Assembly (NCBI RefSeq): GCF_900240265.1
Contig: NZ_LT964739.1
Coordinates: forward strand, 1,015,820-1,079,819
DNA: 64,000 nucleotides
Direction: 5' to 3'
Source: Galactobacillus timonensis
GTDB lineage: Bacteria > Bacillota_I > Bacilli_A > Erysipelotrichales > Erysipelotrichaceae
Below are positions 43,906 through 53,829 of the stretch, piece by piece; position 1 is the first letter of the stretch; each line of letters opens with the position of its first letter. The translations under genes and the position numbers were made by a program. The notes beneath the pieces are model-generated. The model had not been told where the DNA came from and searched no databases. It saw nothing but the letters and a program-made list of their open reading frames with translations.

Positions 43906-44797
43906 CTTTTTCAGACCCCTGAAGGAGGGATTCCACGGCGTCTTCCGCCATGGTGCAATGAGTTTTTCCGCCGCCGTCACGGTGACGATCGCTCTTTCCA
44001 TCGTTTCCATCTTCCTGATGTTCACCTTCAACATGCAGCAGTTTACGGAAGGCCTGGAACAGTCGGTGCAGATTGCGGTCATGGTCGACTACAACTATGA
44101 GTCGGCGGAGCAGGAGGATGCCATTCAGATGGCGATCTCCGAGATCCCCGGCGTCACGAGCATTACCTACCATACGAAGAAGGAAGAGTTCAACTACCTC
44201 CTCGATCTGTTCGATGAAAATACCCGGAAGCTGTACGAGACGATGGATTCGGACAACCCGATGCACGATGCTTTCTATGTCGAGATCTCGGACGGCTCGC
44301 AGCTGGAAAGCGTCGCCGATCAGATTTCGCAGATTGAAGGCGTCAAGTCCGTCAACTTCGGCGGCAGCTCGGCAACGACGCTGGTACGTGTTCTGCGTAC
44401 CATCCGCTATGGCGGCGCGGTACTTGCGATTGCGCTGTCATTGCTGGCGGTGGCCCTTATTTCCAATACGATCAAGCTAACGATTTCGGCCCGTGCCGAT
44501 GAGATCGCGATCATGCGCAATGTCGGCGCAAAGAACAGCTTCATCCGCTCCCCGTTCCTTGTGGAGGGCGTCATTATCGGAGCTATGGGTTCAATCATTC
44601 CGATGCTTGGAACCTATTTCGGCTACCGCTATCTGTATCAGTTTACGGGCGGCTATGTGATTTCGCAGATGTTTTCGCTGCTGAATCCGGTGCCCTTTGT
44701 GCGTCAGATCAATGTAGCCCTGCTGCTGATCGGTATGGCGGTCGGCTTCCTTGGCTCGTTCTTCTCAGTGACACGCTACCTGCGCTGGAAGCGCTGA
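43898..44797 (+). CDS. ftsX: Cell-division protein FtsX
   Basis: About 299 residues. Four membrane helices: one near the N-terminus (FSAAVTVTIALSIVSIFLMF), an extracellular loop of about 120 residues that contacts the hydrolase, then three helices in the FtsX permease domain. Start at ATG 43898 overlaps ftsE, a usual arrangement. The next gene is the likely partner hydrolase. Confidence 0.95.
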   Translation: MSSFFRPLKEGFHGVFRHGAMSFSAAVTVTIALSIVSIFLMFTFNMQQFTEGLEQSVQIAVMVDYNYESAEQEDAIQMAISEIPGVTSITYHTKKEEFNYLLDLFDENTRKLYETMDSDNPMHDAFYVEISDGSQLESVADQISQIEGVKSVNFGGSSATTLVRVLRTIRYGGAVLAIALSLLAVALISNTIKLTISARADEIAIMRNVGAKNSFIRSPFLVEGVIIGAMGSIIPMLGTYFGYRYLYQFTGGYVISQMFSLLNPVPFVRQINVALLLIGMAVGFLGSFFSVTRYLRWKR

Positions 44798-44816
44798 TGG
44801 CCGGAGGATATTGAAG

Positions 44817-46217
44817 ATGAATCTATGGAAAAGAAGCGCAGAAGGAATACTGGCTGGAGTGCTTCTTTTCAGTATGTCAGCTCCGGTCCATGCCGAGGGC
44901 GAAGACTTTTCCGATACGAGCTACTGGATGAATCTATGCACCGGCGGCAGCGACCTTTCGCCGGACGACAAGACGTCGTGCCGCGAATTTCTGCAGTATC
45001 AGTCGGAGAGCTCCACGTCGCTGCAGAATCAGGTGAGCCAGCTGGAAGATGACATCGCCCAGGCTTCCGAGGATATTGAAGCCTATGCGGCCAAGGCTCA
45101 GTACTATCAGGAACAGGCCGCGACGCTCAACGACGACATCGCGGATCTCAATGGTCAGATCGCAGTCAAGGAGAAGCAGATCGAGGCGCTGCAGGCCGAT
45201 ATTGACAAGAATCAGGCGGAAGTTGATGCCGGCGAAGAGAAGATGAAGCAGCGGCTGGAAACGATCCAGCAGACGATGCGTCTCAATCAGTATTTTGACA
45301 TTCTGATGGGTGCGCGTACCTTTGAGCAGCTGATCCGTCTGATCAACGGTCTCAATGACATCACGGAACATGACAATACGGTCATGGAACAATTGTCCGA
45401 TCAGATTACCCAGCTCAACAGTGACAAGGCCGAACTGGAGACGCAGAAGGCGTCGCTGGATGCGGACCGTCAGGAACTGGTGGATAAGCAGAATGAACTG
45501 CTGGCCTACATGGTGCAGGCGCAGCAGGCGGAGACGGCGATGGAGCAGCAGCTCTCCCTCCTGCAGGAGCAGCGGACGCAGACGCTTGCCAACATTTCCC
45601 AGATTCAGGAACAGATGAGCCAGCTGCAGAATGCCCTGAATTCAGTAGCTGCTTCGGCGGGCTGGACCTATCCGATTCCCGGCGCCCATATCAATGCCTA
45701 TGCGCATACGTGGCACTACGCTTCGGGGGGCATTCATCTGGGTGCAGACTTCGTGGCACCGTTGGGAACGACGGTCGTGGCTCCGGCCAATGGCGTTGTG
45801 CTGGCTTCGGCGGATGGCTGTGATTATGGTTATCTTGGCAACGGCTGCGGCGTATCCAACGGCGGCGTCTGGGGCGGCGGCAACCAGATCTATATTCTCT
45901 GCGTTGTGAACGGTTCGCTGTACTGTGTGCTGTTTGCGCATCTTCTGAAGGGGACGCCGCTTGCTTCAGGAACGATCGTGACGGCGGGACAGGCGATTGC
46001 CCAGGTCGGCTCTTCGGGCAACAGTACCGGTCCTCACAGTCATGTGGAAGTATTCTATCTTGGCAGCGGATCGCTGTTCTCGACGTTCGGTACGACCTGG
46101 AACGGCAATCTTTCGTTCGGATGCGGCTGGCATACAAAAGGACTTTCCAATACCTGTGATAATACGGGCGGGAAGGCGCCGTGCCGTGTGCGGCCGGAAG
46201 ATGTATTCGGAGGTTGA
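44817..46217 (+). CDS. EnvC-like murein hydrolase (M23) with coiled coil
   Basis: About 466 residues. Signal peptide ending SAPVHAEG, long coiled coil (residues about 60-270, with many Q, E, D and L heptads), and a C-terminal M23 peptidase domain. Metal-binding motifs are present (HLGAD and HSHVEV), so unlike E. coli EnvC this one should be catalytic. GGAGG precedes ATG 44817. Position after ftsEX matches the known FtsEX-activated hydrolase role. Confidence 0.93.
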   Translation: MNLWKRSAEGILAGVLLFSMSAPVHAEGEDFSDTSYWMNLCTGGSDLSPDDKTSCREFLQYQSESSTSLQNQVSQLEDDIAQASEDIEAYAAKAQYYQEQAATLNDDIADLNGQIAVKEKQIEALQADIDKNQAEVDAGEEKMKQRLETIQQTMRLNQYFDILMGARTFEQLIRLINGLNDITEHDNTVMEQLSDQITQLNSDKAELETQKASLDADRQELVDKQNELLAYMVQAQQAETAMEQQLSLLQEQRTQTLANISQIQEQMSQLQNALNSVAASAGWTYPIPGAHINAYAHTWHYASGGIHLGADFVAPLGTTVVAPANGVVLASADGCDYGYLGNGCGVSNGGVWGGGNQIYILCVVNGSLYCVLFAHLLKGTPLASGTIVTAGQAIAQVGSSGNSTGPHSHVEVFYLGSGSLFSTFGTTWNGNLSFGCGWHTKGLSNTCDNTGGKAPCRVRPEDVFGG

Positions 46218-46219
46218 GC

Positions 46220-47728
46220 ATGCCGGAAAAGAAGAAACAGAAGAAAAGCAGAGATTCTATCCGTCTTCCGCTGCTGGTGGCGATTGCGGCGGCGGTTGCG
46301 CTTGGCTGGTGTGTCGGATCGATCGTGCCGATCGGTCTGTTTGATCATCTGCGCGAGGATCTGAACGTTTCGACGACCGGATCTTCTTCGACCAAATACG
46401 AACAGGTGCTCGACATCATGACGAATGACTGGTTCTTCGCGGATCAGATCGACGATGTTCAGGATCGTCTGGTGGATCAGGCGCTCAGCGGCATGACGAC
46501 CAATTCCGAAGATCCCCATACTGAATACATGACGAAACAGGAGATCACGGACTTTACGCAGATGATCAACCGTAATCTTGTCGGGATCGGTGTTGAGTTC
46601 CGCACGCTGGACAGCGGCATTCATATCATTACGCGTGTTCTTCCCGATTCGCCGGCGGAAAGGGCGGGCGTCGAGGTCAATGACATCATTCATGCGGTCG
46701 ACGGCAAGGTGGTTGACGGATTGACCTCAACCGAGATTCAGGATCTGGTGCGTGGCGAAGAAGGTACGGATGTTACGATCGACTTCCTGCGCGATGGAAA
46801 GACCGTGACATTTACCATGACGCGGGCCGAAGTGTCGTCGACGACGAGCTATACGGTACGTGACGATGGCATCGGCTATCTGCATATTCTGCAGTTCGGC
46901 AATACGACGGCCAAGGAAGTACAGGATGCGCTGGATCATTTTCAGGATGCGGGTGTGACCAGAATTCTTATTGATCTGCGTGATAACGGCGGCGGCTATC
47001 TGGAGGCGCTGCAGGGGGTGGTTGACTGTTTTCTGGCGAAGGATCAGGTGTTCCTGGTACGTGAGTACAGCGATGGTACGAAACAGGAGATGAAGACCGA
47101 TGGCGGGACGTATGAAGGTCTTGGCCCGATCGTTCTTCTTGTCAATGAGAATACGGCAAGTGCAGCCGAGGCATTTACGCTGGCGATGAAAGAGGGCCGC
47201 GACGATGTGACGATCGTTGGGACAACGACCTATGGCAAGGGTACGGTGCAGGTGACGAAGTATTTTGACGACGGTTCGGCGATCAAGTATACGAATTCGA
47301 AGTGGATGAGCCCGTCCGGCGTGTGGGTGAACAACACGGGCATTGCGCCGGATGTGGAAGTGAAGCTGCCGGACATTCTGACATCGACCTATACGGATTT
47401 CGGTGAGGATGAAAGCTATGCGCCGGATTCGGTATCGGACCGGGTTGCAGAGATGGAAAAGTGTCTGCAGTATCTTGGCTACGATGTGGATCGTACGGAC
47501 GGCTATTTCAGTGATGCGGCGGAAGCGGCGCTGCTCCAGTTTGCCAGTGATCATGAGCTGGAGAGTGACGGTACGCTGAATCAGACGATGTACAATGCGC
47601 TTTTGACGGATGTGGTGTCGCTGTGGCTGAGTGATGAGACGCGGGATACGCAGCTGATGAAGGGCATTGAACTGCTCAATGGAAGTGAAGATACGGCTGC
47701 TGTGAGGCAGAGAAGTGCGAGGTGCTGA
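46220..47728 (+). CDS. C-terminal processing protease (S41) with PDZ and peptidoglycan-binding domain
   Basis: About 502 residues. N-terminal membrane helix (LPLLVAIAAAVALGWCVGSI), PDZ domain (PDSPAERAGVEVNDIIHAVD), S41 catalytic core with Ser in NENTASAAEAF and Lys in TYGKGTVQ, and a C-terminal peptidoglycan-binding domain (LQYLGYDVDRTDGYFSDAAE). CGGAGGT precedes ATG 46220. The order ftsE-ftsX-M23-CtpB is common in Firmicutes. Confidence 0.94.
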   Translation: MPEKKKQKKSRDSIRLPLLVAIAAAVALGWCVGSIVPIGLFDHLREDLNVSTTGSSSTKYEQVLDIMTNDWFFADQIDDVQDRLVDQALSGMTTNSEDPHTEYMTKQEITDFTQMINRNLVGIGVEFRTLDSGIHIITRVLPDSPAERAGVEVNDIIHAVDGKVVDGLTSTEIQDLVRGEEGTDVTIDFLRDGKTVTFTMTRAEVSSTTSYTVRDDGIGYLHILQFGNTTAKEVQDALDHFQDAGVTRILIDLRDNGGGYLEALQGVVDCFLAKDQVFLVREYSDGTKQEMKTDGGTYEGLGPIVLLVNENTASAAEAFTLAMKEGRDDVTIVGTTTYGKGTVQVTKYFDDGSAIKYTNSKWMSPSGVWVNNTGIAPDVEVKLPDILTSTYTDFGEDESYAPDSVSDRVAEMEKCLQYLGYDVDRTDGYFSDAAEAALLQFASDHELESDGTLNQTMYNALLTDVVSLWLSDETRDTQLMKGIELLNGSEDTAAVRQRSARC

Positions 47729-49711
47729 ATGGATGCGAGTCACCCGTTTGAATTAGTTTCACCGTTTCATCCGACGGGAGATCAGCCGCAGGCGATTGAT
47801 GCGCTGGTCGAGGGTCTTTCCCAAGGGAAGAAGGAACAGGTACTGGAGGGCGCGACCGGTACGGGCAAGACGTTTACGATGGCCAATGTAATTGCGCGCG
47901 TGCAGCGGCCGACGCTGGTGTTTTCCCATAACAAGACGCTGGCTGGTCAGCTGTATTCGGAGTTCAAGGAGCTGTTTCCCCATAATCGGGTGGAGTACTT
48001 CGTTTCCAACTTTGACTACTATCAGCCGGAAGCCTACATGCCCAAGACGGATCAGTATATTGAAAAGACGGCGGCGATCAATGAGGAGCTGGACATGTTC
48101 CGTGAGTCGGCGCTGAATTCGCTTCTGGAGCGGCGGGACACGATCGTGGTGGCTTCGGTTGCGTGCATCTATGCGGCCAGTGATCCGAAGCAGTACAAGG
48201 ACATGTTCTTTACGATCCGGGTCGGGGAAGAAATTGAGCGCAATGCGCTGTTAAGAAAATTCATAGATCTGCAATACCGGCGCAATGACGTGGATCAGAC
48301 GCGCGGTACGCTGCGTGTGCGTGGCGATGTGATTGAGGTGACGCCGAGCTATACCAACGAGTTCAATATCCGGATCGAAATGTTCGGCGATGAAGTGGAT
48401 AGGATTACGGAAGTGGATCCGACGACGGGGAAGACGCTGCAGGGCTATCAGTTCTACAACATCTTTCCAGCCAGCGGCTATGCGCGCAGTAAGGAGTCGA
48501 TGAACCGGGCCTGCGATGATATTGAAGCGGAGCTGGAACAGCGGCTGAAGTACTTTCATGACAACGGGAAGGAACTGGAGGCGGAGCGTCTGGAACAGCG
48601 GACGCGCTTTGATCTAGAAGCGTTAAGAGAAAACGGCTACTGTGCGGGCATTGAAAACTATTCGATGCACATTGATGGCCGTAAGCCGGGTCAGCGTCCG
48701 TGGAATCTGTTCGATTATTTTCCGAAGGATTTTCTGCTGTTTGTGGATGAGTCGCATGTGTCGCTGCCGCAGATCCGCGGCATGTACAACGGTGATCGTC
48801 AGCGCAAGGAGGTGCTGGTGAAGTACGGCTTCCGTCTTCCCAGTGCGCTTGACAACCGTCCGATGCGCTTTGAAGAGTTTGAGGGGATGCTGAATCAGGT
48901 CATCTACTGTTCGGCGACGCCGGGCGATTATGAGCTGGATCACGTGCATCATCAGGTGGTTGAGCAGATCATTCGTCCTACGGGGCTGCTGGATCCGAAG
49001 ATTACCGTCAAGCCGACCCATGGGCAGGTGGATGATATCTGTGAGGCAATTGAGAAGCGGATCCAGCGCAATGAGCGGGTTCTCATTACGACGCTGACGG
49101 TACGGATGGCAGAAGATCTGACGGAGTATCTGAAGGAGCGTGGATTCAGGGTTTCCTATCTGCACCATGAGACGAAGACGCTGGAGCGTTCGCAGGTGAT
49201 TCATGATCTGCGGGCGGGCAAGATCGATGTGATCGTGGGCATCAACCTGCTGCGTGAAGGTCTCGATATTCCGGAAGTGTCTCTGGTGTGCATTCTGGAT
49301 GCGGACAAGGAAGGCTTCCTTCGTTCCGAGCGTTCCCTGGTACAGACGATCGGTCGTGCGGCGCGCAATGCGAACGGTGAAGTTTACATGTACGCGGATG
49401 TGATGACGGATTCGATGAAGGCTGCGATCTCGGAGACGAACCGTCGGCGCCGGATTCAGGAGGCGTACAATACGGAGCACGGCATCGTTCCGAAGACCAT
49501 TTCGAAGCCGATTGAAGAGGCGATCCGTGGCAAGGAGACGCAGGCGATGGCCGCCAGGTACGTGGCCAAGAAGGCGAAGCTTTCGAAGAAGGATCGTGCG
49601 ACGCTTTTGAACAATATGGAGGCTGAGATGAAGGAGGCTGCTAAGCAGCTGGACTTCGAAAGAGCTGCGGAACTCAGGGATATGCTGTTTGAGCTGCGCG
49701 CGGAAGACTAA
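47729..49711 (+). CDS. uvrB: UvrABC excinuclease subunit B
   Basis: 660 residues. Walker [15 protein letters not shown], beta-hairpin region [17 protein letters not shown], helicase motifs [10 protein letters not shown] and [20 protein letters not shown], and a C-terminal UVR motif ([16 protein letters not shown]). Nucleotide excision repair. Starts on the base after the ctp stop. Confidence 0.97.
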   Translation: MDASHPFELVSPFHPTGDQPQAIDALVEGLSQGKKEQVLEGATGTGKTFTMANVIARVQRPTLVFSHNKTLAGQLYSEFKELFPHNRVEYFVSNFDYYQPEAYMPKTDQYIEKTAAINEELDMFRESALNSLLERRDTIVVASVACIYAASDPKQYKDMFFTIRVGEEIERNALLRKFIDLQYRRNDVDQTRGTLRVRGDVIEVTPSYTNEFNIRIEMFGDEVDRITEVDPTTGKTLQGYQFYNIFPASGYARSKESMNRACDDIEAELEQRLKYFHDNGKELEAERLEQRTRFDLEALRENGYCAGIENYSMHIDGRKPGQRPWNLFDYFPKDFLLFVDESHVSLPQIRGMYNGDRQRKEVLVKYGFRLPSALDNRPMRFEEFEGMLNQVIYCSATPGDYELDHVHHQVVEQIIRPTGLLDPKITVKPTHGQVDDICEAIEKRIQRNERVLITTLTVRMAEDLTEYLKERGFRVSYLHHETKTLERSQVIHDLRAGKIDVIVGINLLREGLDIPEVSLVCILDADKEGFLRSERSLVQTIGRAARNANGEVYMYADVMTDSMKAAISETNRRRRIQEAYNTEHGIVPKTISKPIEEAIRGKETQAMAARYVAKKAKLSKKDRATLLNNMEAEMKEAAKQLDFERAAELRDMLFELRAED

Positions 49712-49779
49712 TATCACTTATAAATGGGAAATTTCCGATTTATAATGTAAAAAAGAAGTGGCAGTGACAGGGGGAATGA

Positions 49780-50010
49780 ATGGAAGACGGGAAGAAAGTG
49801 GTTCATGCGTACTGGATTCATCATACGAAGCAGGATCCAGCTTCTGTTTCAGGGTTACTCTATCTGCCGGAATGTGATTGTTCTAACTGTCATGGGACGG
49901 TAGGTGTTGAGAAACCGGTCTGTCCGTTCTGCGGTGCGATCATGGATGGTGAGGCACAGGGCGATACGGAAGGCGTAGAGGTTGAATCGGTCGGTGAAGG
50001 GGAGAACTGA
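49780..50010 (+). CDS. Small zinc-ribbon-like protein
   Basis: 76 residues; AGGGGG upstream. Cysteines in CDCSNCHG and CPFCG suggest a small zinc ribbon, which often accompanies small Firmicutes proteins of unknown role. Acidic C-terminus. No family recognised. Confidence 0.6.
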   Translation: MEDGKKVVHAYWIHHTKQDPASVSGLLYLPECDCSNCHGTVGVEKPVCPFCGAIMDGEAQGDTEGVEVESVGEGEN

Positions 50011-50044
50011 TCCCCGGATCCCAGGATTCGCTGAACAGGAATCG

Positions 50045-50068
50045 GGCAGCCGTGAGGCTGCCTTTTGC
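50045..50068 (+). terminator. Terminator after the small zinc-ribbon gene
   Basis: GGCAGCC-GTGA-GGCTGCC followed by TTTTGC. Confidence 0.8.
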
Positions 50069-50109
50069 GTTACAATAGGCGTCATATACAGATTGAAGGA
50101 GAGAACATT

Positions 50110-50598
50110 ATGGATACGCTGCAGCTGCTGAAGGCTCTGGAACAGAATCCGCGTATTTCGACGGCGGATCTGGCGGATGTGTTGAACGCATCCGTGGAAC
50201 AGGTGGAGGCCGAGAAGGATCATCTTGAGAAGACGCATGTGATCTGCGGCTATCATACGGTGATCAACTGGGACAGGACGAATACGGACCGGGTCAGTGC
50301 CATCATCGAAGTCAGCGGGAAGCCGGAGCGGGATGTCGGCTACGATAAGATTGCGCAGCGCATTGCGCGTTTTGATGAAGTTACGTCGCTGTATCTGATG
50401 AGTGGGAACAGTGAATTCATGGTGTTCGTTGAAGGTCAGACGATGCGTGAGATTGCGGACTTCGTGGGTCAGAAGCTGGCGCCGATTGACGGTGTCACTT
50501 CGACAGTGACGTGCTTTCTGCTGAAGAAGTACAAGGTGGAAGGCGTAATGATGGAGTCGGAGGAGCTGAAGGATGAGCGTCAGCTGATAACGGCATGA
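50110..50598 (+). CDS. Lrp/AsnC-family transcription regulator
   Basis: About 162 residues. N-terminal winged helix (LLKALEQNPRISTADLADVL), then the RAM ligand-binding domain (VSAIIEVSGKPERDVGYDKI to VTCFLLKKYKVEG). AGGAGAG precedes ATG 50110. Its stop overlaps the start of an aminotransferase (ATGA), so it probably regulates that gene in response to an amino acid. Confidence 0.9.
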   Translation: MDTLQLLKALEQNPRISTADLADVLNASVEQVEAEKDHLEKTHVICGYHTVINWDRTNTDRVSAIIEVSGKPERDVGYDKIAQRIARFDEVTSLYLMSGNSEFMVFVEGQTMREIADFVGQKLAPIDGVTSTVTCFLLKKYKVEGVMMESEELKDERQLITA

Positions 50599-51761
50599 GT
50601 GATCTTCTGAGTAAATATGCACAGAGTCTGGAGCCTTCGCTGCTCTGGAAGTTCTTTGATCTGGCGCGCAGTACGCCGGATGTTGTTTCACTTTCGGTTG
50701 GTGAGCCGGACTTCCCGACGCCATGGCACATCCGCGAGGAAGGCATCTATGCGCTGGAGAAGGGTAGAACCTACTATCCGCCGACGCTTGGCCTGACACA
50801 GCTGAGGGAAGGAATTGCGGAGTATTATGCGCGCAGGTTTGGCATTGATGGCTATACGGCGGACAATGTGCTGGTGACAGTCGGTGCCAGTGAGGCAATT
50901 GATCTGGCGCTGCGGGTGACGATGGATGCGGGCGACGAGTGCATCGTTCTGGATCCGGGCTATGTGGCGTATGAGCCTCTGGTCAAGATGGTCGGCGGTG
51001 TGCCGGTGTATCTGAAGCTGGAGGAGAGCGATGGCTTCAAGGTGAAGCCGCAGCAGCTGGAGGCGCTGATTACTCCGCGTACGAAGGCGATCATTCTCAA
51101 CTATCCGTCCAATCCGACGGGCGGCGTGATGAGTGAAGAGGATTATGCGGCGATTGTGCCGATCCTTTCGAAGCATCACATTGTGGCAATCTGTGATGAG
51201 ATCTATCTGGAGCTGACCTACGAAGGTGAGAAGGCTTCGATCGCAAAGTTCCGCGACGTATTGAAGGACCATCTGATCGTGGTCAACGGTTTTTCGAAGG
51301 CGTGGTCGATGACGGGCTGGCGGCTTGGCTATGCGCTGGCGGAGCCGGTGATCATCGATGCCATGAACAAGGTTCATCAGTTTTCGGCGATGGGTCCGGC
51401 GACGCCATGTCAGTTTGCGGCGATTGAAGCCGTCAACCCGAGATCGGACAAGGACATTGAGACACACTTCGAGTCGTTCAGGGGTAGACGCAACTTTCTG
51501 GTGAATCAGCTGAACCGGATGGGGCTGCCGACCGCGATGCCCAAGGGTGCCTTCTATGTGTTCCCCAACATTTCTTCGACGGGGCTTTCAAGCTATGACT
51601 TCGCTTCGCGTCTATTGACGGAGGCGCATGTAGTAGTGATTCCGGGCAATGCGTTCGGGCCGGCGGGTGAGGGCTTTGTGCGTATTTCCTACGCCTATTC
51701 GCTGGATTCGCTGAAAGAGGCGTGTGTGCGCATTGCAAAATTTCTGGAGCAGTTTCATTAA
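50595..51761 (+). CDS. PLP-dependent aminotransferase (class I/II)
   Basis: 388 residues. Substrate-binding start SLSVGEPDFPTPWHIREEGI, N in NYPSNPTGG, and the PLP lysine in VNGFSKAWSMTGWRLGY, with the final Arg in EGFVRISYA. Aspartate/PatA-like. Fits a pairing with the Lrp-type regulator; the exact substrate is not determinable. Confidence 0.92.
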   Translation: MSDLLSKYAQSLEPSLLWKFFDLARSTPDVVSLSVGEPDFPTPWHIREEGIYALEKGRTYYPPTLGLTQLREGIAEYYARRFGIDGYTADNVLVTVGASEAIDLALRVTMDAGDECIVLDPGYVAYEPLVKMVGGVPVYLKLEESDGFKVKPQQLEALITPRTKAIILNYPSNPTGGVMSEEDYAAIVPILSKHHIVAICDEIYLELTYEGEKASIAKFRDVLKDHLIVVNGFSKAWSMTGWRLGYALAEPVIIDAMNKVHQFSAMGPATPCQFAAIEAVNPRSDKDIETHFESFRGRRNFLVNQLNRMGLPTAMPKGAFYVFPNISSTGLSSYDFASRLLTEAHVVVIPGNAFGPAGEGFVRISYAYSLDSLKEACVRIAKFLEQFH

Positions 51762-51763
51762 GT

Positions 51764-52789
51764 ATGGCGGATGAGGAACTGGTAGAAGAGGAAGCGGCGC
51801 CGGCGTTAATCGTTTCCAGGGCGGTGCTGCATGTGCTGGATGCGGCCGACAATCAGATTCTTTGCTCGGAGGATACGCTGAATCTGGAGGATCCGTTTCT
51901 TGAGGGCTATGTGATGCGTCAGGTGCGCCGGATTCATGGTGGCACCACAGCTTCGAAGGGATATTTTGAAGAAGACAGTCCGGCATTGAAACTGCTGAAG
52001 GACTACTTTGAGAAGAAGCGCAACTTTCTCGATGTTTCCTGGGAAATACTGGCACCGCTGAGGGAGTATGCCAGTGCGCATAGCCGCTGTATCGATGTGC
52101 TGGTGGCGGACTATCAGAAGGATGGTGTTCCTTACTTCAGCTTCGTTCTGCTGGAGGGTCAGGAAGCATTGATGCATACGGTGCAGGTGAATGAGGCGGG
52201 GAAGTCCGTCAATTCGCTGGCGGCGTGCCGTACGATGCCGGCGGTATCGAAGCGGCCGAAGAGTTTTGCGGCAGTCAACCTTCTGAACATGGAAATCCGC
52301 TTTGCGGATGAGGGTGACTGGGATGGAACTGCCATGCTCGCAGATAATATTCTTCACTGCACAAAGGAAAAGAGTACGAAGGAGATTCTGCAGAATGTGC
52401 AGGAGATTGCCAGTGAAGTTGCCCTGAGCCATGATGAGAATCCGAGCCTGTTACTGTCAAGGGTAAAGCAGGCGGTGAAGGACAACGTGGAAGAGGAAGG
52501 CAGCTTTTCTCTGGAGGATGTGGCGGAAGAAGTGTTCGAGAAGCCGGAGATGAAGCAGCAGTTTCTGAAGCGTACGGTCGAGGCCGAGCTGCCGAAGGAA
52601 ACGCAGACGACAGCCGCTGCCGTCAATCGCTGGATCCGCAATCAGAAGCTGATGACGGATACGGGCATTGAGATCGTGTTTCCGACGGACTACTATCAGA
52701 AAACGGATCTGATCGAGTTCCGCAACAACGAGGATGGTACCATTTCGATCGTGATCAAGAATGTTGGTAAGATCACGAATCGTAAATAA
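51764..52789 (+). CDS. Nucleoid-associated protein (NdpA/YejK family)
   Basis: About 341 residues. Family features: AVLHVLDAADNQILCSEDTL at the start, RRIHGG, the central LREYASAHSRCIDVLVADYQ, and a helical segment with CTKEKSTKEILQNVQEIASE. Starts 3 bp after the aminotransferase stop with no separate ribosome site, so it is translated by reinitiation. Role in DNA organisation is inferred from relatives. Confidence 0.8.
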   Translation: MADEELVEEEAAPALIVSRAVLHVLDAADNQILCSEDTLNLEDPFLEGYVMRQVRRIHGGTTASKGYFEEDSPALKLLKDYFEKKRNFLDVSWEILAPLREYASAHSRCIDVLVADYQKDGVPYFSFVLLEGQEALMHTVQVNEAGKSVNSLAACRTMPAVSKRPKSFAAVNLLNMEIRFADEGDWDGTAMLADNILHCTKEKSTKEILQNVQEIASEVALSHDENPSLLLSRVKQAVKDNVEEEGSFSLEDVAEEVFEKPEMKQQFLKRTVEAELPKETQTTAAAVNRWIRNQKLMTDTGIEIVFPTDYYQKTDLIEFRNNEDGTISIVIKNVGKITNRK

Positions 52790-52814
52790 GCGTTAAAGAA
52801 AACAGAAGGAGGCG

Positions 52815-52843
52815 CCGGGGCACAAAGCAGTGTCCCGGTTTTC
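52815..52843 (+). terminator. Terminator after ndpA-like gene
   Basis: CCGGGGCAC-AAAGCA-GTGTCCCGG followed by TTTTC. Confidence 0.85.
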
Positions 52844-52929
52844 TGTATATCATGCAGAGTATGATGCTTGGTATTTCCGGATGGAAAGGGTAAACTTCCT
52901 CTTGTGTTCTGGAAAGGCGGTGGGCTTTT

Positions 52930-53775
52930 ATGAAAACAAATGGAATTCTGGTTCTGCAGAGTGATTTCGGTCTTGTGGATGGTGCGGTTGCGGCAATGAC
53001 AGGTGTGGCGCTGTCGGTGGATCCTTCGCTGCGTGTGTACAATCTGACGCATGAGATTCCGCCCTATGATACGTTTGAAGCTTCCTATCGTCTGCTGCAG
53101 GCGGTGCCATACTGGCCAGAGGGTACGGTCTTTGTGTCGGTCGTTGATCCGGGTGTCGGCTCGAAGCGCAAGTCTGTTGTTGCCCGCACGGGCCGTGGTC
53201 AGCTGATCGTGAGCCCGGATAACGGTACCTTGACGCATATCGACCGCGTCATCGGCATTGAAGAGGTACGCGAGATTGAGGAGTCGGTCGGACGTCGGCG
53301 TGACAGTGAGCACAGCTGGACCTTCCATGGTCGTGATGTGTATGCCTATACGGGTGCGCTGCTGGCGTCGGGAAAACTTCAGTTGGAAAACATCGGTCCT
53401 TCGTTTGATCCGAAGGATATCATCCGTCTGGAAGGAAAGAAGGCTGTTCTTGAGGGCAATGCCATTACCGGTACGATCGAGACGCTGGATGTACGCTTCG
53501 GTTCGCTGTGGACGGATATCAGCCGCAAGCTGTTTGAAAAGCTGAATGTGAAGGTTCATGAGCAGGTGGATGTCAGTATCTACCGCGGAAAGACGCGGGT
53601 CTATCATTCGTTTGTGACATATGGTCATACGTTTGCGGAGGTTGAGATCGGTGAGCCGCTGCTGTATGTGAACTCGATGGATCATATTGGTCTGGCGATC
53701 AATCAGGGAAACTTTGCGAAGGCCTACAACATCGGTACACGGGATCCGTGGGTCATTCGCCTTGAAAAGCGTTGA
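52930..53775 (+). CDS. SAM hydroxide adenosyltransferase (DUF62)
   Basis: 281 residues. Family motifs: LQSDFGLVDGAVAAMTG, VDPGVGSKRK, PDNGTLTHI and FHGRDVYAYTGA. Relatives hydrolyse S-adenosylmethionine to adenosine and methionine; a few halogenate it, but those lack this standard motif set. GAAAGGCGG precedes the start. Confidence 0.92.
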   Translation: MKTNGILVLQSDFGLVDGAVAAMTGVALSVDPSLRVYNLTHEIPPYDTFEASYRLLQAVPYWPEGTVFVSVVDPGVGSKRKSVVARTGRGQLIVSPDNGTLTHIDRVIGIEEVREIEESVGRRRDSEHSWTFHGRDVYAYTGALLASGKLQLENIGPSFDPKDIIRLEGKKAVLEGNAITGTIETLDVRFGSLWTDISRKLFEKLNVKVHEQVDVSIYRGKTRVYHSFVTYGHTFAEVEIGEPLLYVNSMDHIGLAINQGNFAKAYNIGTRDPWVIRLEKR

Positions 53776-53787
53776 ATAATGAAATAC

Positions 53788-53814
53788 GCCCGGCAGAGAA
53801 TCAGTCTGCCGGGC
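53788..53814. terminator. Hairpin between convergent genes
   Basis: CCCGGCAGA-loop-TCTGCCGGG, strong stem, without a clear T run on the plus strand. Serves as a boundary for gltA on the minus strand. Confidence 0.6.
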
Positions 53815-53829
53815 ATCGTTGTATCTAAA

